Below, in pieces: positions 1-7,482 of a DNA stretch of 19,701 nt. Numbering within the stretch: position 1 is the first letter of the stretch; each line of letters opens with the position of its first letter. The DNA lies in the NCBI GenBank assembly GCA_900549335.1, contig UROJ01000003.1, positions 1 to 19,701 of the forward strand, read 5' to 3'. This DNA is from an uncultured Collinsella sp. (lineage in GTDB: Bacteria; Actinomycetota; Coriobacteriia; Coriobacteriales; Coriobacteriaceae). Position numbers and translations under genes: made by a program. The notes below the pieces were generated by a model that was given only the letters and a program-made list of their open reading frames with translations, did not search any database and was not told where the DNA came from.

Positions 1-23
1 TCCTTGTTCGATCCGGGAATCAT
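1..23 (-). CDS. Start of next gene in the operon (partial, unidentified)
   Basis: An ATG at 23-21 lies nine bases after the ybeY stop, with a good ribosome binding site (TAGGAG, overlapping the ybeY stop codon) about six bases before it. Only the first seven codons are in the window (M-I-P-G-S-N-K), so the product cannot be identified. In many Gram-positive genomes ybeY is followed by a diacylglycerol or undecaprenol kinase gene (dgkA) or by era. That is a guess from gene order only. Confidence 0.55.
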
Positions 24-32
24 AAACGGCTC

Positions 33-542
33 CTAGTCGTGGGCATGATTGGTGATGGGGCCGACGTGAACGAGTTTGGGGTCCTCGCCGCGCTCGAGCG
101 CCAGATCGCGCAGGATAGCGTCCTCGCGGGCCTCCATGACCTCGGCCTCGTCGTCCTCGATATGGTCATACCCCAGCAGGTGCAGCATGCCGTGTACGAG
201 CATCAGACGGCACTCGTCGGCAGGGCTATTGCCAAAGCCGGGGGCCTGACGGGCAATGACCTGCGGGGCCAAGATGATATCGCCGAGCTCGAGCGTCTCG
301 TCGGCGGGAATATCCTCGTCAAAGGCCGAGTCGCATTCAAACGAGAGCACATCGGTGGTGCGGTCGATGCCACGCCACTCGTGGTTGAGCTCGTGCATCT
401 CGTCCTCGTCGACATACGAAAGGGAAATCTCGACTTCACGTTCAACGCCCTCGGCGGCAAGCACAACCTCGCAGATGTGCACCACCTCCTGCGCGTCGAG
501 CAGCGTATCGAGCTCGGCATCGTTGCTGATCAATACACTCAA
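33..542 (-). CDS. ybeY: Endoribonuclease YbeY (rRNA maturation factor)
   Basis: YbeY is a cytoplasmic, zinc-dependent single-strand endoribonuclease involved in 16S rRNA 3' end maturation and 70S ribosome quality control. The 169-residue product carries the family's H-x3-H-x5-H zinc motif at His117, His121 and His127 within LVHGMLHLLGYDH. The conserved R-x-T-DVLSF segment lies near residues 61-68. Length is normal for the family. The start is a TTG at 542-540, chosen because an AAAGGAG ribosome binding site stands five bases upstream and because the TTGA overlap with the phoH stop gives tight translational coupling. It follows phoH, its usual neighbour in actinobacteria and Firmicutes. Confidence 0.95.
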   Translation of the reverse strand: MSVLISNDAELDTLLDAQEVVHICEVVLAAEGVEREVEISLSYVDEDEMHELNHEWRGIDRTTDVLSFECDSAFDEDIPADETLELGDIILAPQVIARQAPGFGNSPADECRLMLVHGMLHLLGYDHIEDDEAEVMEAREDAILRDLALERGEDPKLVHVGPITNHAHD

Positions 543-1525
543 CGGGACTCCTTTCGGTCGCGCGAGCGCTGCTCACGCACGTCATCATAAGCATCGTATG
601 CCTCGACGATACGACCCACCAGGGCATGGCGCACCACATCGGCGCGCTCCAGGTGTGCAAACGCCACATCGTCGACACGGCCCAAAATCTTCTCGACATC
701 CGCCAAGCCACCACGACGACCCACCAGGTCGCGCTGGCTGAGGTCGCCGGTAATCACGAACTTGGAGTTGAATCCAAGGCGTGTCAGGAACATCTTCATC
801 TGCTCGGGCGTGGTATTTTGCGCCTCGTCGAGCACCACGAAGGCATCGCTCAGCGTACGACCGCGCATATAGGCAAGCGGGGCGATCTCGATCACGCCGC
901 GCTCCATAAGCTCATCGGTTCGCTCGCGATCCATCATGTCAAAAAGGGCGTCGTAGAGCGGACGCATGTACGGATCGATCTTTTCCTCGAGGGTGCCGGG
1001 CAAAAAGCCCAGGTTCTCCCCCGCCTCGACAACCGGACGCGTCAAGATCAGACGGCCCACCTCGTGGCGCTTGAGCGCGGCAACGGCGAGCGCCATGGCC
1101 AGATAAGTTTTACCGGTACCGGCTGGACCTAGGCCAAACGTGATGGTATGCGAGCGGATGGCATCCACATAGCGCTTTTGCCCGAGCGTCTTGGGGCGAA
1201 TGACGCGGCCGCGATACGAAAGCAACACGTCATCGCGAAGCGACGTAGCCTCGTGCTCACCGTCGCGCAAGACGGCCAGGCAGCGAGAGACATCGTCGGC
1301 AGACAGCGTGCGCCCGGCGGCCGCCTCGCGAAAAGCGTGTTCGAAAAAACGCGCCACGAGCTCGACCTCGTCCGGGTCACCGCTCACGGCGATACTATCG
1401 CCACGGGCGACCACGTGAGCGCGAACCAAACTCTCGAGCGCACGAAGGACGCCGTCGCCGGCGCCCAAAACGCGCGAGGGATCAATTCCCTCGGGAACGG
1501 TAAGTCTAATCTTCGAGGCTTCCAT
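539..1525 (-). CDS. phoH: PhoH-like ATPase
   Basis: This is a cytoplasmic P-loop ATPase of the PhoH/PhoL family. Members resemble the ATPase core of superfamily 1 helicases and are thought to act in RNA metabolism together with YbeY; the substrate is not settled. The 328-residue product has a Walker A motif GPAGTGKT at 133-140, a Walker B-like VLDEAQN near 231-237, and the conserved ITGD segment near 258-261. The open frame extends further upstream, but the start at 1525 (M-E-A-S-K-I) is preferred because a GGGAGGT ribosome binding site lies just before it. It overlaps the end of mtaB by 20 bases and the start of ybeY by 4, so the three are probably co-translated. Confidence 0.94.
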   Translation of the reverse strand: MEASKIRLTVPEGIDPSRVLGAGDGVLRALESLVRAHVVARGDSIAVSGDPDEVELVARFFEHAFREAAAGRTLSADDVSRCLAVLRDGEHEATSLRDDVLLSYRGRVIRPKTLGQKRYVDAIRSHTITFGLGPAGTGKTYLAMALAVAALKRHEVGRLILTRPVVEAGENLGFLPGTLEEKIDPYMRPLYDALFDMMDRERTDELMERGVIEIAPLAYMRGRTLSDAFVVLDEAQNTTPEQMKMFLTRLGFNSKFVITGDLSQRDLVGRRGGLADVEKILGRVDDVAFAHLERADVVRHALVGRIVEAYDAYDDVREQRSRDRKESR

Positions 1526-2798
1526 GGACCTCCCTGCGCGCATGGACCAAGCCGGAATCATCGACTCCGATGATAGCAACATCGAGCAGGCACGGGGCTG
1601 TAAGTCCACAGGTATCGTCAAGACGGGCATGATGGAACGAACCGAGCGTCAGGTTGTCACCATACTCGAGCACGGCACGCTCGACAGTGCCCACGCGACG
1701 ACGAGCATCGGCAATAGCGAGCTCCTGCGCCGCATCTCGCATACGGCGGCTGCGCTCGGCCATAACCTCGGGCGGCACCTGGTCGGGCATGTCGGCAGCA
1801 AGGGTACCGGGACGCTTGCTGTAGCGGAACACGTGCATACGCGAGAACCCCACGCGGCGGCACAGCGCCAGCGACTCCTCGAACTCCTCGTCCGTCTCAC
1901 CAGGAAAACCGACGATGACGTCGCACGAAAGAGACGCCTGCGGCAGGATGGCGCGAATCATGCGCACCGTGTCCTCAAAAGCCTCGGCACTATAGGGACG
2001 ACCCATGCGATGCAGCGTCGCCGTACAGCCGGACTGCACGGGCAGGTGCAAAAACGGGGCAATACGCTGCGGATAGCGCGCCATAACCTTAAGCAGGCGC
2101 TCAGAGATATCCATGGGTTCGACCGAGGAAATGCGCACATGCGCAATAGTCGTGCGCTCCATGATGGCCTCGAGCAGCTCATCGATCTCGACGTGTTCAT
2201 CAGTCGCGCTCTTGCCATCGTAGGCGCCCAGGTTCACGCCCGTCAGCACCACCTCGGGCACGCCGGCCTCCTGGGCCTCGCGAACTTGCTCAAGCACGGA
2301 CTCGACGGGCACGGAACGCTCGGGGCCGCGGGCCTTCCACACGATGCAATAGGTGCAACGGTGGTTGCAGCCATCCTGGATCTTCACGCCCAGCCGCGAA
2401 CGACCGAGCGCATCGACCACGTCACCATCGCTGCAGGCGGGAACGCTATCGGACTCAACGCCCAGCACATCGCAGACACGTTCGGCGACATCGATCTTAG
2501 ACGGCTCGGCAATCACGCGATCCGAAAGCTCCAACAGCTCCTCGGGATGCAAATTGACCACGCATCCGGTCACGACCACATAGGGCTCGTTTGGATGGGC
2601 CAGCGCATGACGGACGGCCTTACGGGTCTTGGCCTCGGCCTCGCCCGTAACGGCACAGGTGTTAATGACGATCAGATCGGCATCGTGGGGCTCCACCATA
2701 GCAAAGCCCAGGCGCATAAGATCGGCAGTGATACGGTCAGACTCAACCCGGTTGACACGGCAGCCGAGGTTGACGACGGAAATATGGGGTGCGAGCAC
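1506..2798 (-). CDS. mtaB: tRNA t6A37 methylthiotransferase MtaB (radical SAM)
   Basis: MtaB adds a methylthio group to C2 of N6-threonylcarbamoyl-adenosine 37 in ANN-decoding tRNAs, using S-adenosylmethionine and two 4Fe-4S clusters. The 430-residue protein shows the N-terminal MTTase domain with cluster cysteines Cys13 (LGCRVN), Cys48 (NTCAV) and Cys79 (TGCV). The radical SAM motif C-x3-C-x2-C follows at Cys144, Cys148 and Cys151, and a TRAM-like region closes the C-terminus. MtaB is preferred over MiaB or RimO because of the LGCRVN opening and the place next to dnaJ, as in Bacillus (yqeV). The start is GTG at 2798, seven bases after AAGGAG that overlaps the dnaJ stop. Confidence 0.9.
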   Translation of the reverse strand: MLAPHISVVNLGCRVNRVESDRITADLMRLGFAMVEPHDADLIVINTCAVTGEAEAKTRKAVRHALAHPNEPYVVVTGCVVNLHPEELLELSDRVIAEPSKIDVAERVCDVLGVESDSVPACSDGDVVDALGRSRLGVKIQDGCNHRCTYCIVWKARGPERSVPVESVLEQVREAQEAGVPEVVLTGVNLGAYDGKSATDEHVEIDELLEAIMERTTIAHVRISSVEPMDISERLLKVMARYPQRIAPFLHLPVQSGCTATLHRMGRPYSAEAFEDTVRMIRAILPQASLSCDVIVGFPGETDEEFEESLALCRRVGFSRMHVFRYSKRPGTLAADMPDQVPPEVMAERSRRMRDAAQELAIADARRRVGTVERAVLEYGDNLTLGSFHHARLDDTCGLTAPCLLDVAIIGVDDSGLVHARREVHGSLED

Positions 2799-2807
2799 GC
2801 GGGCTCC

Positions 2808-3956
2808 TTAATCGAGGATATCGTCGAGGGCACTCTTGATACGGTCGGTCACCGACTTCTTACCGGAAGCGACGTCATCGCCCATCTCATCGGCAAAAGC
2901 ACGGAGCAGCTCGCGTTGCTTATTGGAAAGATTGGTGGGAACGACCACGCGCAGTTGCACGATCAGGCGGCCACGCGAACCGCCACCGCCAATGCGCGGC
3001 ATGCCGTAATTATTGACGCTCACGGTGTCGCCGTACTGGGCGCCGGCGGGAACCGTCACCTTAACGACCTCGTCGGGCATAATGCCCTCGACCTCGATCT
3101 CGCAGCCGAGCGCAGCCTGCGCAATCGAGATATCGCTCACCAGGTACAGGTCGTCACCGTTGCGCTTAAAGCGCTCATGGTCGGCAACGCGCACGTTGAC
3201 AATCAGGTCGCCAGAAGGCTCGCCGCGAAGGCCGGCCTCGCCAAAGCCGCTCACACGCAGCTGGCGACCGGTCGAAACGCCGGCGGGAATATCGATGTCG
3301 ATCTTTTCGTGCGAAGGCGTGCGGCCCTGACCGTCGCAGGTCTCGCAGGGATGGTCGATAACCGTGCCCTCGCCATGGCAGTCGGGGCAAGGCGAGGAAG
3401 ACTGAACCTGGCCCAAAAACGATCGCTGAACCGTCGTGACGTAGCCCGTACCGTGGCAGCGACTGCACTGCTTTTCCTGTGCACCCTCGGCCCTACCGGT
3501 ACCGTTGCAGTCCTCGCAAGGAGCAAGGCGATCATAGCTGATCGTCTTTTTGCAGCCGAGTGCCGCCTCCTCGAGCGTCACCGAAAGCGAGATGGCCATG
3601 TCACGTCCGCGACGACGCTCACGACGGCTGCGGGCGCCACCACCGGCGCCACCGCCAAAGAACGACGAGAACAGGTCGTCCATGCCCATGCCACCAAAGA
3701 TATCGTTGATGTCGACATAGCCCGAACCACCAGGACCGTCGGCAGTGCCGTAACGGTCGTAGTTAGCACGCTTCTGATCATCGGAAAGAACGGAATAGGC
3801 CTCGTTGAGCTCCTTGAACTTGGCCTCGGCCTCGGGATCGTCCGAAACATCCGGATGTACGGTACGGGCCTTCTTTAAAAACGCACGCTTAATCGTCCGC
3901 GCGTCGGCATCCCTGTCGACGCCAAGCACCTCGTAGTAATCCCTATTTTCCGACAC
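2808..3956 (-). CDS. dnaJ: Chaperone protein DnaJ (canonical type I Hsp40)
   Basis: DnaJ stimulates the ATPase of DnaK and delivers unfolded clients to it in the cytoplasm. The 382-residue product has all parts of a type I J protein. The J domain spans 5-69 with HPD at 34-36. A Gly/Phe-rich linker covers about 74-108. Four zinc-binding C-x2-C-x-G-x-G repeats start at 147, 164, 190 and 204. Full C-terminal substrate-binding domains run from about 215 to 340. Length is normal. The start is taken as GTG at 3956, with GGAAGGA seven bases upstream; longer in-frame starts lack support. Neither hrcA, grpE nor dnaK is adjacent. It is preceded by a second, aberrant J protein gene, 81 bases away. Confidence 0.96.
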   Translation of the reverse strand: MSENRDYYEVLGVDRDADARTIKRAFLKKARTVHPDVSDDPEAEAKFKELNEAYSVLSDDQKRANYDRYGTADGPGGSGYVDINDIFGGMGMDDLFSSFFGGGAGGGARSRRERRRGRDMAISLSVTLEEAALGCKKTISYDRLAPCEDCNGTGRAEGAQEKQCSRCHGTGYVTTVQRSFLGQVQSSSPCPDCHGEGTVIDHPCETCDGQGRTPSHEKIDIDIPAGVSTGRQLRVSGFGEAGLRGEPSGDLIVNVRVADHERFKRNGDDLYLVSDISIAQAALGCEIEVEGIMPDEVVKVTVPAGAQYGDTVSVNNYGMPRIGGGGSRGRLIVQLRVVVPTNLSNKQRELLRAFADEMGDDVASGKKSVTDRIKSALDDILD

Positions 3957-3977
3957 GACCGAATCCTTCCGACTTTC

Positions 3978-4006
3978 ATTATTGTCACAGTGCGTCCTAT
4001 ACCCAA
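3978..4006 (-). promoter_or_regulatory. Possible promoter before dnaJ
   Basis: In the 81-base gap between the two J protein genes, minus-strand TTGGGT (4006-4001) and AATAAT (3983-3978) are separated by 17 bases. They match the sigma-70 consensus at 3 and 5 of 6 positions. This would give a very short leader that holds the GGAAGGA ribosome binding site. No CIRCE element and no HspR-type inverted repeat was seen here, so heat-shock control by HrcA or HspR at this site is not supported. Confidence 0.28.
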
Positions 4007-4037
4007 GCTGGGCCGACCGCAAACAAAGGGTTTGATG

Positions 4038-5141
4038 TTATTGCATTTGATACGGCGAAAGCATGGCCCGTTGCGAGCAGCTCGCGAACCAAACCGACAC
4101 GAGCGCGAACATGAAGCCGTTGGCAAAACCGTTGGCAAACTGCATCACACCGCGCTTCCACCACAGCAGGCTGCGATGAAGCACACCGTCCGAAAGCACC
4201 ATGAACAGGCCCATGGTAAACGGAATAAAGCACATCACGGCAAAGGCCGAGAACACGCCCGAGATGGCCGACAGCACCAAAAACGGCGCCACAATGCCCA
4301 TCAGGTAAAAGCCAGTACGAGCTTTGCCTTCCAAGCGCTCGGCCTCAACATGGGCGCGGCCGACCAGGTCGCCGCCCGCGGCACCGTTAGTGCCGGCGTG
4401 GCCCATGCCGCTAATGCGGACCTCGTCGCCATCGTGCGTGCCGGCAGGAAACTCAATCGTCTGCTCGGAGGTCACACGGGTTCGCCCGCTGCCACCGCAA
4501 TCGGGGCAGGGGTCGGCCACGACCTTACCGGAACCGCCGCACTCGGGGCAGACCGACTGGAACGTGCCCGCACCAAACAGGAAGGACAGATCGACGTCGA
4601 TGTGGCCGCGGCCACCGCAGCTCGGGCAGGTATGGGCATGCTCAGACGAAACGGAGCCCGAGCCGCCGCAGTTGCTACAGGTATCGAAGCGCGTGTAACG
4701 GACGGTCTTGCGAGCTCCGCCCTTGGCCTCCTTGGCGTCGAGCTTAATATCGACGACCACGTTGGCACCGTTCTCGGGGTTGTAGGCAGCCTGGCCGCGA
4801 CGCTGCTGGCCCCAGGCGCCGCCAAAGGGAAAACCGCCCTCAAAGGGATTGCCATAGCCAGCGCTGCCGGCGTAGCCGCCGCCATAGGGAGAAGCCGTGG
4901 GAGCGCCGGCAAAGGGGTTGCCCGAGCGCATAGCGTCATAGCGAGCACGCTTCTGCTCGTCCGAAAGCACGGCGTAGGCCTCGGAAACCTCTTTGAACTT
5001 TTCCTCGGCATCCGGCTCTTTGTTGACGTCCGGATGGAGCTTGCGGGCCTTTTGTTGGAAAGCCTTCTGAATATCTCGCGAGGTGGCGTCCTTGGAGACG
5101 CCCAGGATCTCGTAGTAATCTTTTTCGTTCATCGTCGCCAT
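4038..5141 (-). CDS. Membrane-tailed J-domain protein (aberrant DnaJ paralogue)
   Basis: This 367-residue protein starts like a type I DnaJ: J domain 7-70 with HPD at 36-38, a Gly/Phe/Ala/Tyr-rich linker about 74-120, and four C-x2-C-x-G-x-G zinc repeats starting at 155, 172, 198 and 212. Part of C-terminal domain I follows (about 226-268). The rest of the peptide-binding C-terminal region is then missing. It is replaced by about 95 residues with two long hydrophobic stretches, about 276-316 and 331-355, probably two to three membrane spans. The frame is intact, so this is a fusion or remodelling rather than a frameshift visible here. The start ATG at 5141 has a perfect AGGAGGT eight bases upstream. 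It lies between hemW and dnaJ, where hrcA often lies. A role in bringing DnaK to the membrane is inferred. Confidence 0.85.
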   Translation of the reverse strand: MATMNEKDYYEILGVSKDATSRDIQKAFQQKARKLHPDVNKEPDAEEKFKEVSEAYAVLSDEQKRARYDAMRSGNPFAGAPTASPYGGGYAGSAGYGNPFEGGFPFGGAWGQQRRGQAAYNPENGANVVVDIKLDAKEAKGGARKTVRYTRFDTCSNCGGSGSVSSEHAHTCPSCGGRGHIDVDLSFLFGAGTFQSVCPECGGSGKVVADPCPDCGGSGRTRVTSEQTIEFPAGTHDGDEVRISGMGHAGTNGAAGGDLVGRAHVEAERLEGKARTGFYLMGIVAPFLVLSAISGVFSAFAVMCFIPFTMGLFMVLSDGVLHRSLLWWKRGVMQFANGFANGFMFALVSVWFASCSQRAMLSPYQMQ

Positions 5142-5183
5142 GCGCGGCAACCTCCTGCTCACAGCAGCGTATATATTGCGGTA

Positions 5184-5198
5184 ATTCTACCCGAGCGG
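5184..5198 (-). promoter_or_regulatory. Possible -10 element of the membrane-tailed dnaJ gene
   Basis: The 58-base gap after hemW contains minus-strand TAGAAT (5189-5184, 5 of 6 to TATAAT), about 43 bases before the start codon. It is preceded directly by CCGCTCGGG, and the combined CCGCTCGGGTA is repeated before lepA. No good -35 hexamer was found at normal spacing. Confidence 0.35.
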
Positions 5199-5199
5199 C

Positions 5200-6432
5200 C
5201 TAAGCTAGATCCCAAAACAGCTCGAACAGAACATTTCCATCGAGCCAGCCCAGATGGGTCGGCGCCAGACGAGCTCGAACATGGCCCGCGACGACATCTG
5301 CCGTAGTGAAGGGTCCCTCATGACCCAAGAGCGTCTCGGGCACCCAAGTGGCAAGACCCAATTCGAGCGCGCGATCGCAGGCAGCTGCCAGCTCGCCCGT
5401 TGGGATGACGCAAGCTGCACGAGCCAACAGGTCGGACGCAACACCGCGCGTCATGCGACAAGCGAGCATCAAGTCTTCGGCGACAGCCTCGCGCTGCGAC
5501 AGATATTCGGCCTCGAACGCCGTCGCGTCATCGTCACGTTGCACCAGACGCACGCGGTACGCATCGCCTCGAGAAGACACGCCGGGGAACAAACCTGCAA
5601 GACGGTCGAAATCCTCGTCGTCGAGCATGCCCGCGGCAGAACGACCCAGGCCCAGGTAGCCCTGTCCGGTCCAGTAGGCAATGTTATGGGCGCACTCATG
5701 GCCGTCGAGCGCGTAGCTCGCCACCTCATACGGATGATAGCCGGCCGCACCCAGGCGCTCACGCGCCGCGTCCATGCACGAAGCCTGAAAATCCTCATCG
5801 GGCTCGAGCGACTCGTCACGGCACGCCATGCGATAAAGGGGCGTCCCCTCCTCAAGCGTGAGCGGGTAGATCGACACATGATGCGGCGCCGCCGCCAGCA
5901 CGCCATCGAGCGTGCTCCGCCAGCTTGCGGCCGTCTGCCCTGGAAGGCCGCACATCAGGTCGCACGACACATCGAGGCCAGCTTCCTTCACCGTCGCGAT
6001 AGCCGCAAGTGCCCGATTAGCATCGTGAATGCGGCCAATAGCGGCCAGCTCGGTATTGTCGAGGGTTTGCACGCCCAGAGAGATGCGCGTGACACCCGCC
6101 TCGGCAAGCGCGGTGGCGAGCTCAGCGGTCAGGGACTCAGGATTGGCTTCGCAAGTAAATTCAACGGGTTTGCACCACATGGAGATACGCCGGGCAAGTT
6201 CCACCAGGCGCTCCCCTGCCAGCGATGGCGTGCCGCCGCCAGTATAGACCGTGCAGACCTGCGCAAGCGCCCCGGCGTCGCCAAAGGAATCGAGGCGCGC
6301 ATACAGCTGCTCAAAATAGGCATCGAGCACAGCGCTCAGGTCGCACGGAGCAAAACTGCGCGAGTCAAAGTCGCAGTACCGGCACTTTTGGGCGCAAAAC
6401 GGCACGTGCATGTACAGCGCGGTAACGGCCAC
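5200..6432 (-). CDS. hemW: Heme chaperone HemW (HemN-like radical SAM protein)
   Basis: HemW-family proteins bind heme and pass it to client proteins. They resemble coproporphyrinogen III dehydrogenase (HemN) but do not perform that reaction. The 410-residue product has the radical SAM motif C-x3-C-x2-C at Cys13, Cys17 and Cys20. It is followed by DF, as in HemW, rather than the extra cysteine typical of HemN. The SAM-binding GGGTPS lies at 65-70, and the HemW C-terminal domain follows. The start is GTG at 6432, with GGAGG seven bases upstream. Only two bases separate it from the dusB stop. The place after lepA is the usual one in Gram-positive bacteria. It is often annotated as an oxygen-independent coproporphyrinogen oxidase. 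Confidence 0.92.
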   Translation of the reverse strand: MAVTALYMHVPFCAQKCRYCDFDSRSFAPCDLSAVLDAYFEQLYARLDSFGDAGALAQVCTVYTGGGTPSLAGERLVELARRISMWCKPVEFTCEANPESLTAELATALAEAGVTRISLGVQTLDNTELAAIGRIHDANRALAAIATVKEAGLDVSCDLMCGLPGQTAASWRSTLDGVLAAAPHHVSIYPLTLEEGTPLYRMACRDESLEPDEDFQASCMDAARERLGAAGYHPYEVASYALDGHECAHNIAYWTGQGYLGLGRSAAGMLDDEDFDRLAGLFPGVSSRGDAYRVRLVQRDDDATAFEAEYLSQREAVAEDLMLACRMTRGVASDLLARAACVIPTGELAAACDRALELGLATWVPETLLGHEGPFTTADVVAGHVRARLAPTHLGWLDGNVLFELFWDLA

Positions 6433-6434
6433 CC

Positions 6435-7478
6435 TTAAGCCTCCAGCGGATGAGCGGGCACCGACTCACCGGCGGCAAGCGCGGCCTCGCAGGCCACCAC
6501 ATCGCGCTCGATATCATCGACCAGCGACATGAACTCCTCGTACGTAGAGCAACGCACCACCTGAGCGCGCCAGGCGGCGGCATGAGGCATGCCCTTTAAG
6601 TACCAACTTGCGTACGTGCGGGCACGCGACATGAGCGGCAGAAGCTCGTGCGTCAACGTCAGGTGCTCGCGCAGAGCCTCCAGGCGCTCGACCGAGGAGC
6701 GAGAAGGAACCGGCGTGCCATCGAGTGCAAGGGCTCGGGCATCGCCGAACACCCAGGGATTACCGTAGATACCGCGCGCGATAAACACCGCGCTGGCACC
6801 CGAGCCGTGCAGATGCTCAGCAGCGTCCTCGGCCGAGAACACATCGCCCGAACCAATCACGGGAATCTCGACAGAATCGGCAACCTCATCGACGACCGAC
6901 CAGTCGGCCTGGCCCGTGTAGAGCTGCGTGGCGCAACGACCATGCACGGCGACTGCGGCAGCCCCTGCGCCCTCAAGCATCTGGGCAAATGTCGCGGCAT
7001 TGCGGTCCTCGGCATAAAAGCCCTTGCGGATCTTGACGGTCACGGGCACGTGCGCCGCGCCCACCGTGGCCTCGACGATCTTCTCCGCCAGGTCGGGCGT
7101 GCGCATGAGCGCCGAACCCTCGCCCTTGGTAACGACCTTGCGGGCGGGGCATGCCATATTGATATCGATGAGCGACAGGCGATCGCCAACGCGCTCCTCG
7201 ACGGCGGCGACGGCACTCGCAAACTGATCGGGCTTGGAGCCAAAGAGCTGCACACAAATCTGCTGCTCCTCGTCGGCCGGCAGCACCAGGCGCCACGTTT
7301 TGTTGCTGGCATAGGCAAGGCCTGCCACGCTCACCATCTCGCTGTAGGCAAGGTTGGCACCGCGGCGGCGACACATGATGCGATAGGCGGGGTCGGTCAC
7401 GCCCGCCATGGGAGCCATAAGGAACGGCTGCTCGGCATAGGCACCCAGCAGCCGCTTGCTGTATTCAGAAAGCGCCAT
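6435..7478 (-). CDS. dusB: tRNA-dihydrouridine synthase (DusB family)
   Basis: This FMN-dependent enzyme reduces specific uridines in tRNA to dihydrouridine with NADPH. The 347-residue product opens with the flavin-binding LMAPMAGVTD (20-29). The catalytic cysteine is Cys110 in NMACPARKV. The IGSGDV and GASAVFIARG segments of the phosphate-binding end of the TIM barrel lie downstream. Length and motifs fit bacterial Dus proteins; assignment to DusB rather than DusA or DusC comes from overall family resemblance in Gram-positive bacteria. It begins four bases after the lepA stop, with a weak AGGT ribosome binding site, and is probably coupled to lepA. Confidence 0.9.
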   Translation of the reverse strand: MALSEYSKRLLGAYAEQPFLMAPMAGVTDPAYRIMCRRRGANLAYSEMVSVAGLAYASNKTWRLVLPADEEQQICVQLFGSKPDQFASAVAAVEERVGDRLSLIDINMACPARKVVTKGEGSALMRTPDLAEKIVEATVGAAHVPVTVKIRKGFYAEDRNAATFAQMLEGAGAAAVAVHGRCATQLYTGQADWSVVDEVADSVEIPVIGSGDVFSAEDAAEHLHGSGASAVFIARGIYGNPWVFGDARALALDGTPVPSRSSVERLEALREHLTLTHELLPLMSRARTYASWYLKGMPHAAAWRAQVVRCSTYEEFMSLVDDIERDVVACEAALAAGESVPAHPLEA

Positions 7479-7482
7479 GGAC

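Noticed and set aside
1524..3878. Long plus-strand open frame (784 codons) opposite mtaB and dnaJ
   Set aside because: It is antisense to two clearly recognised genes, shows no protein family features and has a histidine- and arginine-rich composition typical of a shadow frame in GC-rich DNA.
4020..4034. Short inverted repeat CAAAC/GTTTG just after the membrane-tailed dnaJ stop
   Set aside because: Only five base pairs with no T tract on the minus strand; too weak to call a terminator.
3957..4037. Search for CIRCE or HspR (HAIR) heat-shock operators upstream of dnaJ
   Set aside because: Neither the TTAGCACTC/GAGTGCTAA pair nor a CTTGAGT/ACTCAAG pair is present.
3990..5306. Plus-strand open frame opposite the membrane-tailed J protein
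   Set aside because: The opposite strand carries an unambiguous J domain and zinc repeats; this frame is a by-product.
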